A DNA stretch of 64,000 nt. Source: Aurantiacibacter sediminis. Lineage in GTDB: Bacteria; Pseudomonadota; Alphaproteobacteria; Sphingomonadales; Sphingomonadaceae. Shown here piece by piece: positions 10,367-18,444 of this stretch. The notes under the pieces are model-generated. The model was given only the letters and a program-made list of their open reading frames with translations, was not told the origin of the DNA and searched no databases. Location of the stretch: NCBI RefSeq assembly GCF_016019885.1, contig NZ_JAEANY010000003.1, positions 358,829-422,828 on the forward strand, read 5' to 3'. Position 1 is the first letter of the stretch. The number at the start of each line of letters is the position of its first letter. The translations under genes and the position numbers were made by a program.

Positions 10367-10535
10367 CTGGGAACTCCGGCATCTCTCACCGTTCGCGCAC
10401 TAGCGGGAATTTCTTATGGCCGCGTTAAAGCCGATTGCGCGGGGCGGCGAACTTGTCGGCCAACCGGCGCCTGCCGCCGCAGTGCCCGCCAGCTGTGTTT
10501 GACAGCGAGGGCTTGGAAGCTATGGCGAGTTCGAC

Positions 10536-11747
10536 ATGAAACAACTCACCCCTGCAGAAACAGAACTGATCGGCGGCATCGGTCAACAGCGCATGCTGGG
10601 CCACACCACGCGCTGGGCAGAGGTAAATTCCGGCACGTCCAATCTGGATGGCCTCTCCAAAGTCGCAGCCATGCTTGCAGACGCGTTTTCCTCGCTTCCG
10701 GGCGAAGTGACGCTGCGCGATCCGGCCAGCGTCAGCGTGATCGATGGCGACGGTCACGAGGTGGAAAAGCCGCATGGCCAGCACCTCGTCTGCTCGGTCC
10801 GGCCCGATGCGGAAAAACGCTTCCTGCTGACCGGCCATATGGATACCGTCTTTCCCGCCGATCATCCGTTTCAGACGCTCACATGGCTCGACGATGATGT
10901 CCTGAACGGTCCGGGCACCGCTGATATGAAAGCCGGGCTCGCGATCATTCTGGAGGCGCTCACGGCGCTCGAAACCAGCGAGGCGGCGCAGGCCATCGGC
11001 TATGATGTGATGATCAATGCTGATGAAGAGACCGGCTCGCTATCCTCCGCAGCACTGATCGACCAGCTGGCGCGCGGGAAATATGCAGCGCTCACTTACG
11101 AGCCCTCCGCCCTGCCCGATGGCACGCTCGCGCATGCACGCGGTGGCAGCGGGAATTTCTCCGTGACCTTTACCGGTCGTTCCGCCCACGCCGGTCGCAA
11201 TCCGGAGGATGGTCGCAATGCGATCGTCGCCGCCGCCGATTGTGCAATCCGCCTCAAAGCGATGCAGCATGCTGAACTACCCATCAACCCGGCCAAGATC
11301 GAAGGCGGTGCGGCGAACAATGTCGTGCCTGATCACGCGGTTTTGCGTTTCAACATTCGGCCCAAGGCGACCGAGGCCGCGGACAGATTCCTACATGATC
11401 TGAAAGCCATGCTTGCCGACCTTGAGCGTGAGCATGAAGTGTCCATCCACCTGCATGGCGGAATTTCGCGCCCGCCAAAGCCCGTCGATAAGCGGGCGCA
11501 GAAACTGTTCGACCTGGTCAAAGACACGGGCGCCGCGCTGGGGCAAAAGATTGGCTGGCAATCCTCTGGCGGCGTTTGCGATGGTAATAATATAGCGGCC
11601 AATCATGTCCCTGTCGTCGATACGATGGGCGTGCGCGGCGGCAAGATCCATTCGCCCGATGAATTCATGATCGTACCTTCGCTTACCGAACGCGCGCAGC
11701 TATCGGCTATCGTCCTCCACCGCCTCGCCACCGGAGCATCCCTATGA
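10536..11747 (+). CDS. M20-family metallohydrolase in the arginine succinyltransferase operon
   Basis: 403 residues. The M20 zinc ligands and catalytic residues are all visible: GHMDTVF (His, Asp), GTADMKAG (bridging Asp) and NADEETGS (the Glu pair). A dimerisation insert sits in the middle and a late His lies in the C-terminal part (GGKIHSPDEF). M20 enzymes include carboxypeptidase G2, acetylornithine deacetylase and succinyl-DAP desuccinylase. Because it is translationally coupled to astA and astB, and no M14-type astE is seen, it may remove succinate from N-succinylglutamate or a related intermediate. That substrate is an inference. Confidence 0.85.
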   Translation: MKQLTPAETELIGGIGQQRMLGHTTRWAEVNSGTSNLDGLSKVAAMLADAFSSLPGEVTLRDPASVSVIDGDGHEVEKPHGQHLVCSVRPDAEKRFLLTGHMDTVFPADHPFQTLTWLDDDVLNGPGTADMKAGLAIILEALTALETSEAAQAIGYDVMINADEETGSLSSAALIDQLARGKYAALTYEPSALPDGTLAHARGGSGNFSVTFTGRSAHAGRNPEDGRNAIVAAADCAIRLKAMQHAELPINPAKIEGGAANNVVPDHAVLRFNIRPKATEAADRFLHDLKAMLADLEREHEVSIHLHGGISRPPKPVDKRAQKLFDLVKDTGAALGQKIGWQSSGGVCDGNNIAANHVPVVDTMGVRGGKIHSPDEFMIVPSLTERAQLSAIVLHRLATGASL

Positions 11748-12757
11748 GTTTCGTCATGCGTGCAGCGCGCGCGAACGACCTGCAACCGCTGTATGAAATG
11801 GCCAAGCTCACCGGTGGTGGCTTCACCAATCTGCCACCCGATCGCAATTCGCTGACCGGCAAGCTGGAGCGTTCCGATGAAGCCTTCGCCCGCGAGGGTG
11901 ACGAGATCGCCGCCGAGACGTTCGTCCTTGTTCTGGAGAATACAGAAACCGGCGCGGTGCGCGGCACGTGCCAGGTGTTCACCGCCGTAGGTCAGGAATG
12001 GCCGTTTTACTCCTACCGCATCACCACGCTCACCCAGCATTCGCAGGAGCTCGAGCGAACAGTGGCAGCCGAGATGCTGAGCCTTACCAACGATCTGGGC
12101 GGTTGCAGCGAAGTGGGCGGCCTGTTCCTACACCCGGGCGAGCGGGCGGGCGGGCTCGGCATGTTGCTGGCGCGAAGCCGCTATCTCTTCATCGCCGGCC
12201 ATCGTGAACGCTTCGGTGATCGCATTCTGGCGGAGCTGCGCGGTATCATCGATGAACGTGGTGGATCCCCCTTCTGGGATGCAATCGGCGGCAAATTCTT
12301 CCGCATGAGCTTTCAGGAAGCGGATGAATTCAACGCAATTCACGGCAACCAGTTCATTGCGGACCTGATGCCTAAGCATCCCGTCTACATCGCCATGCTT
12401 AGTGAAGATGCCCGCAGCGTGATCGGCCTGCCCCACCCCAGCGGCCGCGCGGCGATGCGCATGCTGGAGAACGAGGGCTTCTCCTATCAAGGCTATGTGG
12501 ATATTTTCGATGGCGGCCCGACCATGCTCGCCGAAACGGATAAGGTGGGCGCCATCGCCAATGCGCACCACGGACAAGTCGAGAGTGTAACGCTTGAGAA
12601 AGGCGAAAAGGCGCTAATCGCAACCGGTCGCTTTGCCGATTTCCGGTGTTGTTACGGCGCGCGAGAGCTTCGCGGTGACAGCGTGGCGATTGATGCGCAG
12701 GCTGCAGAATTGCTTCGCGTGGGTGAAGGCGACGATGTCTGGAGCATTCCGCGATGA
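11744..12757 (+). CDS. astA: Arginine N-succinyltransferase
   Basis: 337 residues, the usual AstA length, with the family's start FVMRAARANDLQPLYEMAKLTG and the conserved stretch ELRGIIDERGGSPFWDAIG. AstA moves succinyl from succinyl-CoA to arginine, the first step of the AST catabolic route. It is a GNAT-like acyltransferase. The start overlaps the M20 hydrolase stop (ATGA) and its own stop overlaps the astB start in the same way, so the three genes form one tightly coupled operon. Confidence 0.95.
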   Translation: MSFVMRAARANDLQPLYEMAKLTGGGFTNLPPDRNSLTGKLERSDEAFAREGDEIAAETFVLVLENTETGAVRGTCQVFTAVGQEWPFYSYRITTLTQHSQELERTVAAEMLSLTNDLGGCSEVGGLFLHPGERAGGLGMLLARSRYLFIAGHRERFGDRILAELRGIIDERGGSPFWDAIGGKFFRMSFQEADEFNAIHGNQFIADLMPKHPVYIAMLSEDARSVIGLPHPSGRAAMRMLENEGFSYQGYVDIFDGGPTMLAETDKVGAIANAHHGQVESVTLEKGEKALIATGRFADFRCCYGARELRGDSVAIDAQAAELLRVGEGDDVWSIPR

Positions 12758-14007
12758 GCAATATCCGAGAAATCAATTTCGATGGCATCGTCGGCCCCAG
12801 CCATAATTACGCCGGCTTAAGCCTCGGCAATCTGGCGGCGACCAAGAATGCGGGCGAAACGTCCTATCCCCGCGCCGCGGCTTTGCAGGGTATCGCGAAG
12901 ATGCGGCACAATATGAAGATGGGACTGGCGCAGGGCTTTTTCCTGCCGCTGCCGCGCCCCGATACCGGCTGGCTGGACGCGCTGGCGGCGGATGACGACA
13001 CCAATTCCGCGCTGGTGGCTGGTGCATGGTCTGCCAGCAGCATGTGGACTGCCAATGCCGCCACCGTCAGCCCGGCGAGCGACACGGCGGATGGCAAGTG
13101 CCACCTGACGGTCGCGAACTTGGTCACCATGCCCCATCGCAGCCACGAATGGCCCGACACGCTTCGCCAGCTTGAGGTCGCTTTCGCCGATCGGGATCAC
13201 TTCGCGGTCCACACAGCTGTGCCGCCGACCTTCGGCGATGAGGGCGCAGCCAACCATATGCGCCTGACGCCATCGCACGGCGAAAAGGGCCTCGAAGTCT
13301 TCGTTTATGGCCGCACCGGTGGCCGCTTCCCCGCGCGCCAGCACGAGCAGGCGAGCCGCATCATCGCGCGAAGCCACGGGCTCGATCCCGAACATACGCT
13401 GTTCGTCGAGCAGGCCCCCGAAGCAATCGAAGCGGGCGCGTTTCACAATGATGTGGTCGCGGTCGCGAATGAGAACGTGCTGTTCACCCATGAACAGGCC
13501 TTTGCCGATCCGGCAGGCACTTATGATGAGATCCGCGCCAGATGCCCCGGTGTACAGGTGGTGGAAGTGCCTGCCAGCGCGGTGAGTCTTGCCGATGCCG
13601 TCAGCTCGTATCTGTTCAATGCGCAGCTTCTCAGCCCGCCCAATGGCGAAATGACCCTGGTGGTGCCGGAGGAATGCCGTGAGAACGGCGCTGTGTGGAG
13701 CTGGCTACAGTCGATGCTCGAAGGCAATGGCCCGATCCGGCACGTGAAAGTCGTTGATGTGCGCCAGAGCATGGCCAATGGGGGCGGCCCCGCCTGCCTG
13801 CGCCTGCGCGTCGTCGCTGATCCTGCAACGGTCGACCAGTGCTTCATGCTCGATGCTGACAAGGCAGGCCTGATTGAATCGGTCATCGGCAAATACTGGC
13901 CCGAGGCGATCGACACCGGCCAGATCGGCGATCCGTCCCTTGCCGAGACAGTCCGCACCGCGCGCACCAGACTGCTGGAAGCACTGGAACTTTCAGAGCT
14001 CATCTGA
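12754..14007 (+). CDS. astB: N-succinylarginine dihydrolase
   Basis: 417 residues. It starts with the AstB motif REINFDGIVGPSHNYAG and keeps the catalytic His in FHNDVVAVANENVLF and the nucleophilic Cys in SMANGGGPACLRLR. It converts succinylarginine to succinylornithine, two ammonia and CO2, so it is the nitrogen-releasing step of AST. AstC and AstD are not in this window and would need to be encoded elsewhere for the full pathway to glutamate. Confidence 0.95.
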   Translation: MSNIREINFDGIVGPSHNYAGLSLGNLAATKNAGETSYPRAAALQGIAKMRHNMKMGLAQGFFLPLPRPDTGWLDALAADDDTNSALVAGAWSASSMWTANAATVSPASDTADGKCHLTVANLVTMPHRSHEWPDTLRQLEVAFADRDHFAVHTAVPPTFGDEGAANHMRLTPSHGEKGLEVFVYGRTGGRFPARQHEQASRIIARSHGLDPEHTLFVEQAPEAIEAGAFHNDVVAVANENVLFTHEQAFADPAGTYDEIRARCPGVQVVEVPASAVSLADAVSSYLFNAQLLSPPNGEMTLVVPEECRENGAVWSWLQSMLEGNGPIRHVKVVDVRQSMANGGGPACLRLRVVADPATVDQCFMLDADKAGLIESVIGKYWPEAIDTGQIGDPSLAETVRTARTRLLEALELSELI

Positions 14008-14125
14008 GTGTAGCTGCAAGCCTGTCGGTCTGCTTTACAACTGCCCCTGCATTAACCATCGAAAACGGCGGAACACCGCGCTTGGCACGGCGTTTGCTAT
14101 GTGACGTGTTAACGAAAGGCAGCAC

Positions 14126-14368
14126 ATGTTTCGCAAGCTAGGCAGATTGTTCGTGATCAAGACACGCTGGGAAGCGTATCTGATCATTTACGCGCTTGCC
14201 CTCGGCGCTACCAGCCGCGGCGTTGCCTATCTGGACCAATACCCCGGTTGGGGCGGCAAATTGCTTTTCCTCGCCTGCACTGGCGCGGTGTTTTTGGCCG
14301 GCGCAAAAATCCTCGATTGCCTGAGATACGAACAGGCCGAGCGCGAGGCTGCCAAAACTCCCAGCTGA
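14126..14368 (+). CDS. Small two-helix membrane protein, unknown function
   Basis: 80 residues with two hydrophobic segments (about residues 18-34 and 45-60), a basic N-terminus (MFRKLGRLFVIKTRWE) and a charged tail (RYEQAEREAAK). The ATG at 14126 follows GAAAGGCAG closely enough to serve as a ribosome binding site. Codon use looks like that of its neighbours, so it is probably a real gene. No family is recognised. Confidence 0.65.
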   Translation: MFRKLGRLFVIKTRWEAYLIIYALALGATSRGVAYLDQYPGWGGKLLFLACTGAVFLAGAKILDCLRYEQAEREAAKTPS

Positions 14369-14611
14369 GATAAACAATTCGCCTTAGGGCGAAGCCAGAT
14401 CGAGCCGAGAATGTGCGCGCGCGAGAACCGGAGCGCAGCGGCCTTTATGGCCGTGAGCACTGGAAGCGCAGCGAACGTGCATTCGCAGGCCGGAATGGCT
14501 TGTCCTGTGGTGAATAGAGTGGGGGTTTCTGTTGCTAGCTACCCGCCAACTTGTCCTGTCCGGGGAGAGGACCGCTGGGCCCAAACCGAGGTCGCACTTA
14601 CGTCAGAATAA
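14369..14611. other. Intergenic stretch with short direct repeats
   Basis: No gene is seen between the small membrane protein and the tmRNA. Two near-repeats of GGAGCGCAGCG / GGAAGCGCAGCG lie at about 14430 and 14462. A TTCTGTTGCTAGC box at 14527 repeats a box inside the tmRNA region at 14622. Part of this stretch could belong to the 3' region of the tmRNA precursor. Confidence 0.5.
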
Positions 14612-14942
14612 GATGGGGAGATTCTGTTGCTAGCCTCTCCCCGGGGCCCCGGAATCCGCTTCTGTTGCCCGGTGGGTCCAACCGCGCTTTAGCTTTGTAA
14701 GATCAGTCCGTTAGGACGTCAGATTACGCTGCAATAGCGAGTGCTTCGTTATCGTTGGCACTTATAGGTTTTGAACAGTTTTACGGGGTTTTCAGCCCGG
14801 GCAAAAACACCGTCTTTCAGCACACGTCGATCCTGGTTCGGCCCCATCAGGATCTGCGGAAATCCGCGAATTTTGGTGGAGCCGCCGGGTACTGCCCCCG
14901 GGTCCGCTGTACCTATTACACGGCGCAATTTATCGCCATAGC
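14612..14942 (-). ncRNA. ssrA: Permuted (two-piece) tmRNA
   Basis: Transcribed leftward. First comes the acceptor piece, ending in GGCTCCACCA at 14874. A 28-base intervening segment follows, then the coding piece beginning GGGGCCGAACCAGGATCGAC at 14845. The two ends pair as a 7-bp acceptor stem (GGGGCCG with CGGCTCC, one G-U). The tag frame runs 14759-14724 and encodes ANDNEALAIAA and a stop. This is the circularly permuted form known in alphaproteobacteria, cut into two RNAs in the cell. It rescues stalled ribosomes with SmpB. The ends of the precursor are estimates: a hairpin at 14642-14615 probably lies at or near the coding piece's 3' end. Confidence 0.93.
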
Positions 14943-14946
14943 CCAT

Positions 14947-14981
14947 TAAAAACGGGCAGGACCTATATAGGCGCTGCCCGC
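14947..14981 (-). terminator. Intrinsic terminator between mscL and tmRNA
   Basis: On the minus strand CGGGCAG and CTGCCCG form a 7-bp stem around an inner CCTATATAGG palindrome, followed directly by TTTTT. It would end transcripts from the mscL gene to the right just before the tmRNA begins. Confidence 0.75.
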
Positions 14982-15006
14982 TTAATGTGAAGTGTATGTG
15001 TGAAAA

Positions 15007-15118
15007 CCCCTCCCGTTTACGGGAGGGGAGCGAGACTTGGCAGCTTGCTGCCTAGTCGCAGCGGGGTGGGCCGTTCCGGCCCATGCCCACCCCCAACCCC
15101 TCCCGCGAGCGGGAGGGG
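15007..15118. repeat. Composite GC-rich palindromic repeat element
   Basis: Four hairpins in a row: CCCCTCCCG/CGGGAGGGG at 15007-15028, GGCAG/CTGCC at 15039-15052, a GGGTGGGC/GCCCACCC arm pair at 15064-15092, and CCCCTCCCGC/GCGGGAGGGG at 15097-15118. The outer two are copies of one another. The layout resembles dispersed intergenic REP-like or MITE-like elements that I recall from sphingomonad genomes. It lies between the mscL stop and its terminator. Confidence 0.65.
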
Positions 15119-15130
15119 AGGCAAAGCTAA

Positions 15131-15562
15131 TCACTTTTTCAAAGCGTCCCGGATTTCCTGGAGCAGCTCGATTTCAGTCGGGCCTGCTTCCTCCGCCGCT
15201 TCCTCTTCCTTCTTCTCGAACCGAGACTGCACCTTGTTGGCATAGCGGACGAGCATGAAGATAATGAAAGCCAGGATCAGGAAATTGATGATGCTGGTGA
15301 CGAAAGCGCCCCATGCCAGCACGTTGGCCCCTGCTTCGCGTGCAGCCTCAAGAGACATACCCGGCTCTACCAGCTCGGCACCGCTCAGCACCGTGTACTT
15401 CGCACTGAAATCGACATCGCCGAAGATCGCGCCGACGATCGGCATGATCATGTCGTTGGTGAGCGAAGTGACGATCACCGCAAAGGCGCCGGCGATAATT
15501 ACCGCGACCGCCAATTCCATGACATTGCCCTTGGCAATGAATTCCTTGAACTCTGCAAACAT
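15131..15562 (-). CDS. mscL: Large-conductance mechanosensitive channel, copy 1
   Basis: 143 residues from the ATG at 15562. It has the MscL pattern: N-terminal amphipathic helix FAEFKEFIAKGNVMELAVAV, first transmembrane helix, a periplasmic loop, a second transmembrane helix (LILAFIIFMLVRYANK), and a charged cytoplasmic helix that forms the C-terminal bundle. The channel opens under membrane tension to release solutes on hypo-osmotic shock. A second, diverged copy lies 96 bases upstream in the same direction. Confidence 0.93.
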   Translation of the reverse strand: MFAEFKEFIAKGNVMELAVAVIIAGAFAVIVTSLTNDMIMPIVGAIFGDVDFSAKYTVLSGAELVEPGMSLEAAREAGANVLAWGAFVTSIINFLILAFIIFMLVRYANKVQSRFEKKEEEAAEEAGPTEIELLQEIRDALKK

Positions 15563-15658
15563 GGTCCCGTTCTCCCCGATTGTTCGGAAGAGAAGTGTAA
15601 CCATGTTTATCCGTTCAGCAAGCGCGAGGCCCGTTTGCGCCCCCAGACCGACGTGATT

Positions 15659-16135
15659 TTACAATTTCACAGGCTCCTTGCCCGTCCGCATCTCTGCCAA
15701 AATCTGTTTCAGAACATCGAGTTGCGGATCGGTGGGGATATCCTCCTCAGTCGAAGAGTTTTCCGAGTTTTTCGCTTTCTCCTGCATTTCATCCAGCACA
15801 CGGTTCACCGAACGGATGATGAAAAACAGCGCCAGCGCGATGATGAAGAAATCCACCGTTTGGGTGATGAAGTCGCCATAGCCGATCATGGCGACGCCCG
15901 CCTCCTTCAGCTCGGCATAATTGGTCAGGCTGCCATCGTAATCTGCCGGAATTTCACCCAGCCGGATGAACCAGTTCGAAAAATCGATATCGCCGAAAAC
16001 CCAGCCGATCACCGGCATGATCATGCTTTCATTGAGCGATGTGACGATCCGGCCGAAGGATGCGCCGATGATGACGCCGACCGCCAGATCGAGCACATTG
16101 CCGCGAGCGATGAATTTCTTGAACTGGGTGATCAT
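15659..16135 (-). CDS. mscL: Large-conductance mechanosensitive channel, copy 2
   Basis: 158 residues. It has the conserved start FKKFIARGNVLDLAVGVIIG, the pore helix glycines, and the loop motif SMIMPVIGWVFG, followed by a second helix and an acidic cytoplasmic tail. It shares the overall plan of the neighbouring copy but differs throughout, with a longer periplasmic loop (RLGEIPADYDGSLTNYAELK), so it is an old duplication or was acquired separately. The two copies probably share a transcript, since no terminator is seen between them. Confidence 0.93.
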   Translation of the reverse strand: MITQFKKFIARGNVLDLAVGVIIGASFGRIVTSLNESMIMPVIGWVFGDIDFSNWFIRLGEIPADYDGSLTNYAELKEAGVAMIGYGDFITQTVDFFIIALALFFIIRSVNRVLDEMQEKAKNSENSSTEEDIPTDPQLDVLKQILAEMRTGKEPVKL

Positions 16136-16286
16136 TCGGGGTTCTCCACACAGGTGCTGGGTGCCGACAACGCATGTGAAGCTGGCCGGCTGATTGCAGG
16201 AAAACGAGCCGACCTCTCCTTGTTTCCCTGCCCCGCCGTGCTATATTCGCAATACACCTTTCACGGGATTTTGGAGGACCACTCGC

Positions 16287-16892
16287 ATGTTCAAGCGCTT
16301 GAGCACATTGCTCGCTCTCGTCTTCGGCAGTCTTGCGCTCGCAAGCTGCGGTATCAATTCGGTGCCTGCCGCCGAAGAAAACGCCAAGGCCAAATGGGCC
16401 GATGTAGAGGCTGCCTTCCAGCAGCGCGCCAATTTGCTTGGCAATTTGCAGGAAATCACCATGGCCAGTTCTGAAGAGGAGCGCGAGACGCTTGAAGGTG
16501 TGATTGAAGCGCGCGCATCTGCCACCCGTCCCGAAATCCAGCTGAGCGGTGAAGACCTGTCTGATCCTGAAGCCATGGCGCAGTACCAGCAGGCGCAGAA
16601 TACTTTCGGCGGCGCACTCTCGCGCCTCATGGTCGTGCAGGAACAATATCCTGAACTACAGAGCCAGGCGAATTTCGGCCGCATGATGGTACAGATCGAA
16701 GGCATTGAAAGCCGCATCCGCGTCGCCATTCGCGATTACAATGAAGCGGTGCGCCAATATAACACCACGATCCGCACCTTCCCCGATACGATCGGCGCAA
16801 ACATCATCCACGGCGCAGAGCCGATGGTGCCTTATGAAGCCGTGACGGAAGGCGCAGAAGTCGCCGAAGACCTGGATATGCGCAGCGAGTGA
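16287..16892 (+). CDS. lemA: LemA family lipoprotein
   Basis: 201 residues from the ATG at 16287, which has a GGAGGA site 9 bases upstream. The start MFKRLSTLLALVFGSLALASC carries a lipobox (LASC). The mature part is the LemA long-helix fold, with KWADVEAAFQQRANLLGNL and the later QYNTTIRTFPD. LemA proteins are membrane-anchored and almost always lie next to TPM-domain genes, as here. Their role is unclear, with cell-envelope functions suggested. Confidence 0.92.
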   Translation: MFKRLSTLLALVFGSLALASCGINSVPAAEENAKAKWADVEAAFQQRANLLGNLQEITMASSEEERETLEGVIEARASATRPEIQLSGEDLSDPEAMAQYQQAQNTFGGALSRLMVVQEQYPELQSQANFGRMMVQIEGIESRIRVAIRDYNEAVRQYNTTIRTFPDTIGANIIHGAEPMVPYEAVTEGAEVAEDLDMRSE

Positions 16893-17749
16893 GGTTTCTC
16901 GCGGTGCAAACCAATTGTATCCGACATTTGCTGATCCTGCTTGCTGTCTTCGTGACAGTGGGCTGGGTCGGCAGTGCACACGCCCAGCCGACGTTCCCGG
17001 AGCGCGGCACGGCTCCTGTGCTCGATCAGGCGAATATCATCGATGAAGCGACGGAAGCTCGCCTGACGCAGCAGCTCGATGAATTTGAAGAGCGCAATCA
17101 GCGCCAATTCGTGATCGTGACGCTTGATAGCCTGCAGGGTTACGATATTGCGGATTACGGCTATCAGCTTGGGCGCGAGTGGGGCTTGGGCGACGCGGAG
17201 AGAAATGACGGGATCATCCTGATCGTCGCGCCCAATGAACGGCGGATGCGCATCGAAACGGGCTATGGTCTCGAGGCTGTCATCCCCGATGGTCTTGCCT
17301 TTGAATATATCGAGGGGATGAAGCCCTTTTTCCGCAATGACGATTATTCGGGCGGTATTGCATGGGCAGCAGACCAGATCATCACGCAGCTTGAATTGCC
17401 GCCCGAGGAAGCCGCAGCCATCGCGCAGAGCGCTGGCGACGCGCGAAGCGAAGGAGGCTTTCCCATCGGGGCGCTGATCTGGCTCGGTTTCCTGTTCTTC
17501 TTTTTCGTACTACCAATGATCCGAGGGGGACGCCGCGCGTCTCGCGGCTATCGCCGGGCAGGCGTCGCCGGGGCTGTCGGTGACATTGTCCTTTGGGAAG
17601 TCGGCAAGGCTATCGCACGCGGTGCATCTGGCGGCGGTGGAGGCTTTGGCGGCGGAGGGGGTTTTGGCGGAGGCGGCGGCTTCGGTGGCGGCGGTTTCTC
17701 CGGCGGAGGCGGCTCATTTGGTGGCGGCGGCGCTTCGGGGGGCTGGTAA
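16889..17749 (+). CDS. TPM-domain protein with glycine-rich tail (YgcG type)
   Basis: 286 residues, GTG start overlapping the lemA stop. A signal peptide ends near GSAHAQ. The TPM (Psb32-like) domain covers about residues 33-155, with VLDQANIIDEAT and a typical RMRIETGYGLEA segment. A transmembrane helix lies at about residues 193-210. The last 80 residues are almost entirely Gly with Phe and Ser in GGGGGF repeats. The domain probably faces the periplasm. TPM domains have been linked to thylakoid and envelope maintenance, and the LemA-TPM pair is widely conserved. Confidence 0.9.
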   Translation: MRFLAVQTNCIRHLLILLAVFVTVGWVGSAHAQPTFPERGTAPVLDQANIIDEATEARLTQQLDEFEERNQRQFVIVTLDSLQGYDIADYGYQLGREWGLGDAERNDGIILIVAPNERRMRIETGYGLEAVIPDGLAFEYIEGMKPFFRNDDYSGGIAWAADQIITQLELPPEEAAAIAQSAGDARSEGGFPIGALIWLGFLFFFFVLPMIRGGRRASRGYRRAGVAGAVGDIVLWEVGKAIARGASGGGGGFGGGGGFGGGGGFGGGGFSGGGGSFGGGGASGGW

Positions 17750-18423
17750 TGGCGTATCTTTCTGAAGCAGATCACGAGATCGTCTCGGCCGCCGTTCGCG
17801 AGGCCGAGCTTACCACCAGCGGCGAAATCGTGCCGGTCATCGCCGATCGCTCTGACGGCTATACCGATGTCGTCCTGTGGTGGGCGATTGCAGCGGCATT
17901 CACCGCGATGAGCCTGTTTGCCGCATTCCCGGAATTCTTTCTCGACAAGGTCGATGTCCTGATCGGCGGCTGGACCAGCGAATGGACCTATGGCGAAGTC
18001 ATAGCCTGGGCGGTCGGCATAGGCCTCGTCAAATTTGTGGCTGTCTTCGCACTTCTCAGCTGGGATCGCCTGCGTTTCATTTTCATCCCCTCCCCGGTGA
18101 AGCGCCAGCGGGTGAATGAGCGCGCGATCCGCCATTTCAAAGTCGGCGCGGAAGGGCGCACGCATGGGAAAACGGGCGTGATGCTGTACCTCTCCATGCA
18201 GGAACATCGCGCGGAAATCGTCGCCGACGATTCCATCACCGATCTCGTGCCCGCAGAGGTCTGGGGCGAGGCGATGGCGGATATGCTCGTGGAAATCCGC
18301 AAGGGCTGTGTCGCCGAAGGGATTGCGGCAGGCGTACGCGATGTGGGCAAAGTGCTTTCCGAACACTTCCCGCGCGGCGAAGATGACGACAATGAATTGC
18401 CCGACCGCTTGATCGAAGTCTGA
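17749..18423 (+). CDS. TPM-domain membrane protein
   Basis: 224 residues. The ATG at 17749 overlaps the TAA of the previous gene (TAATG). The N-terminal helix and the TTSGEIVPVI strand open a TPM-like fold, which is interrupted by two transmembrane helices (about residues 43-63 and 83-105), and the rest (HGKTGVMLYLSMQEHRAEIVAD) completes it. This matches the second TPM gene usually found after lemA. The tail is acidic. Function unknown. Confidence 0.85.
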   Translation: MAYLSEADHEIVSAAVREAELTTSGEIVPVIADRSDGYTDVVLWWAIAAAFTAMSLFAAFPEFFLDKVDVLIGGWTSEWTYGEVIAWAVGIGLVKFVAVFALLSWDRLRFIFIPSPVKRQRVNERAIRHFKVGAEGRTHGKTGVMLYLSMQEHRAEIVADDSITDLVPAEVWGEAMADMLVEIRKGCVAEGIAAGVRDVGKVLSEHFPRGEDDDNELPDRLIEV

Positions 18424-18444
18424 CGCTCGGTTAGCGCTCGCGGC

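Noticed and set aside
14749..14946. A 65-codon frame on the minus strand across the tmRNA
   Set aside because: It spans the acceptor piece, the intervening segment and the start of the coding piece of the tmRNA, so it is a chance frame in an RNA gene.
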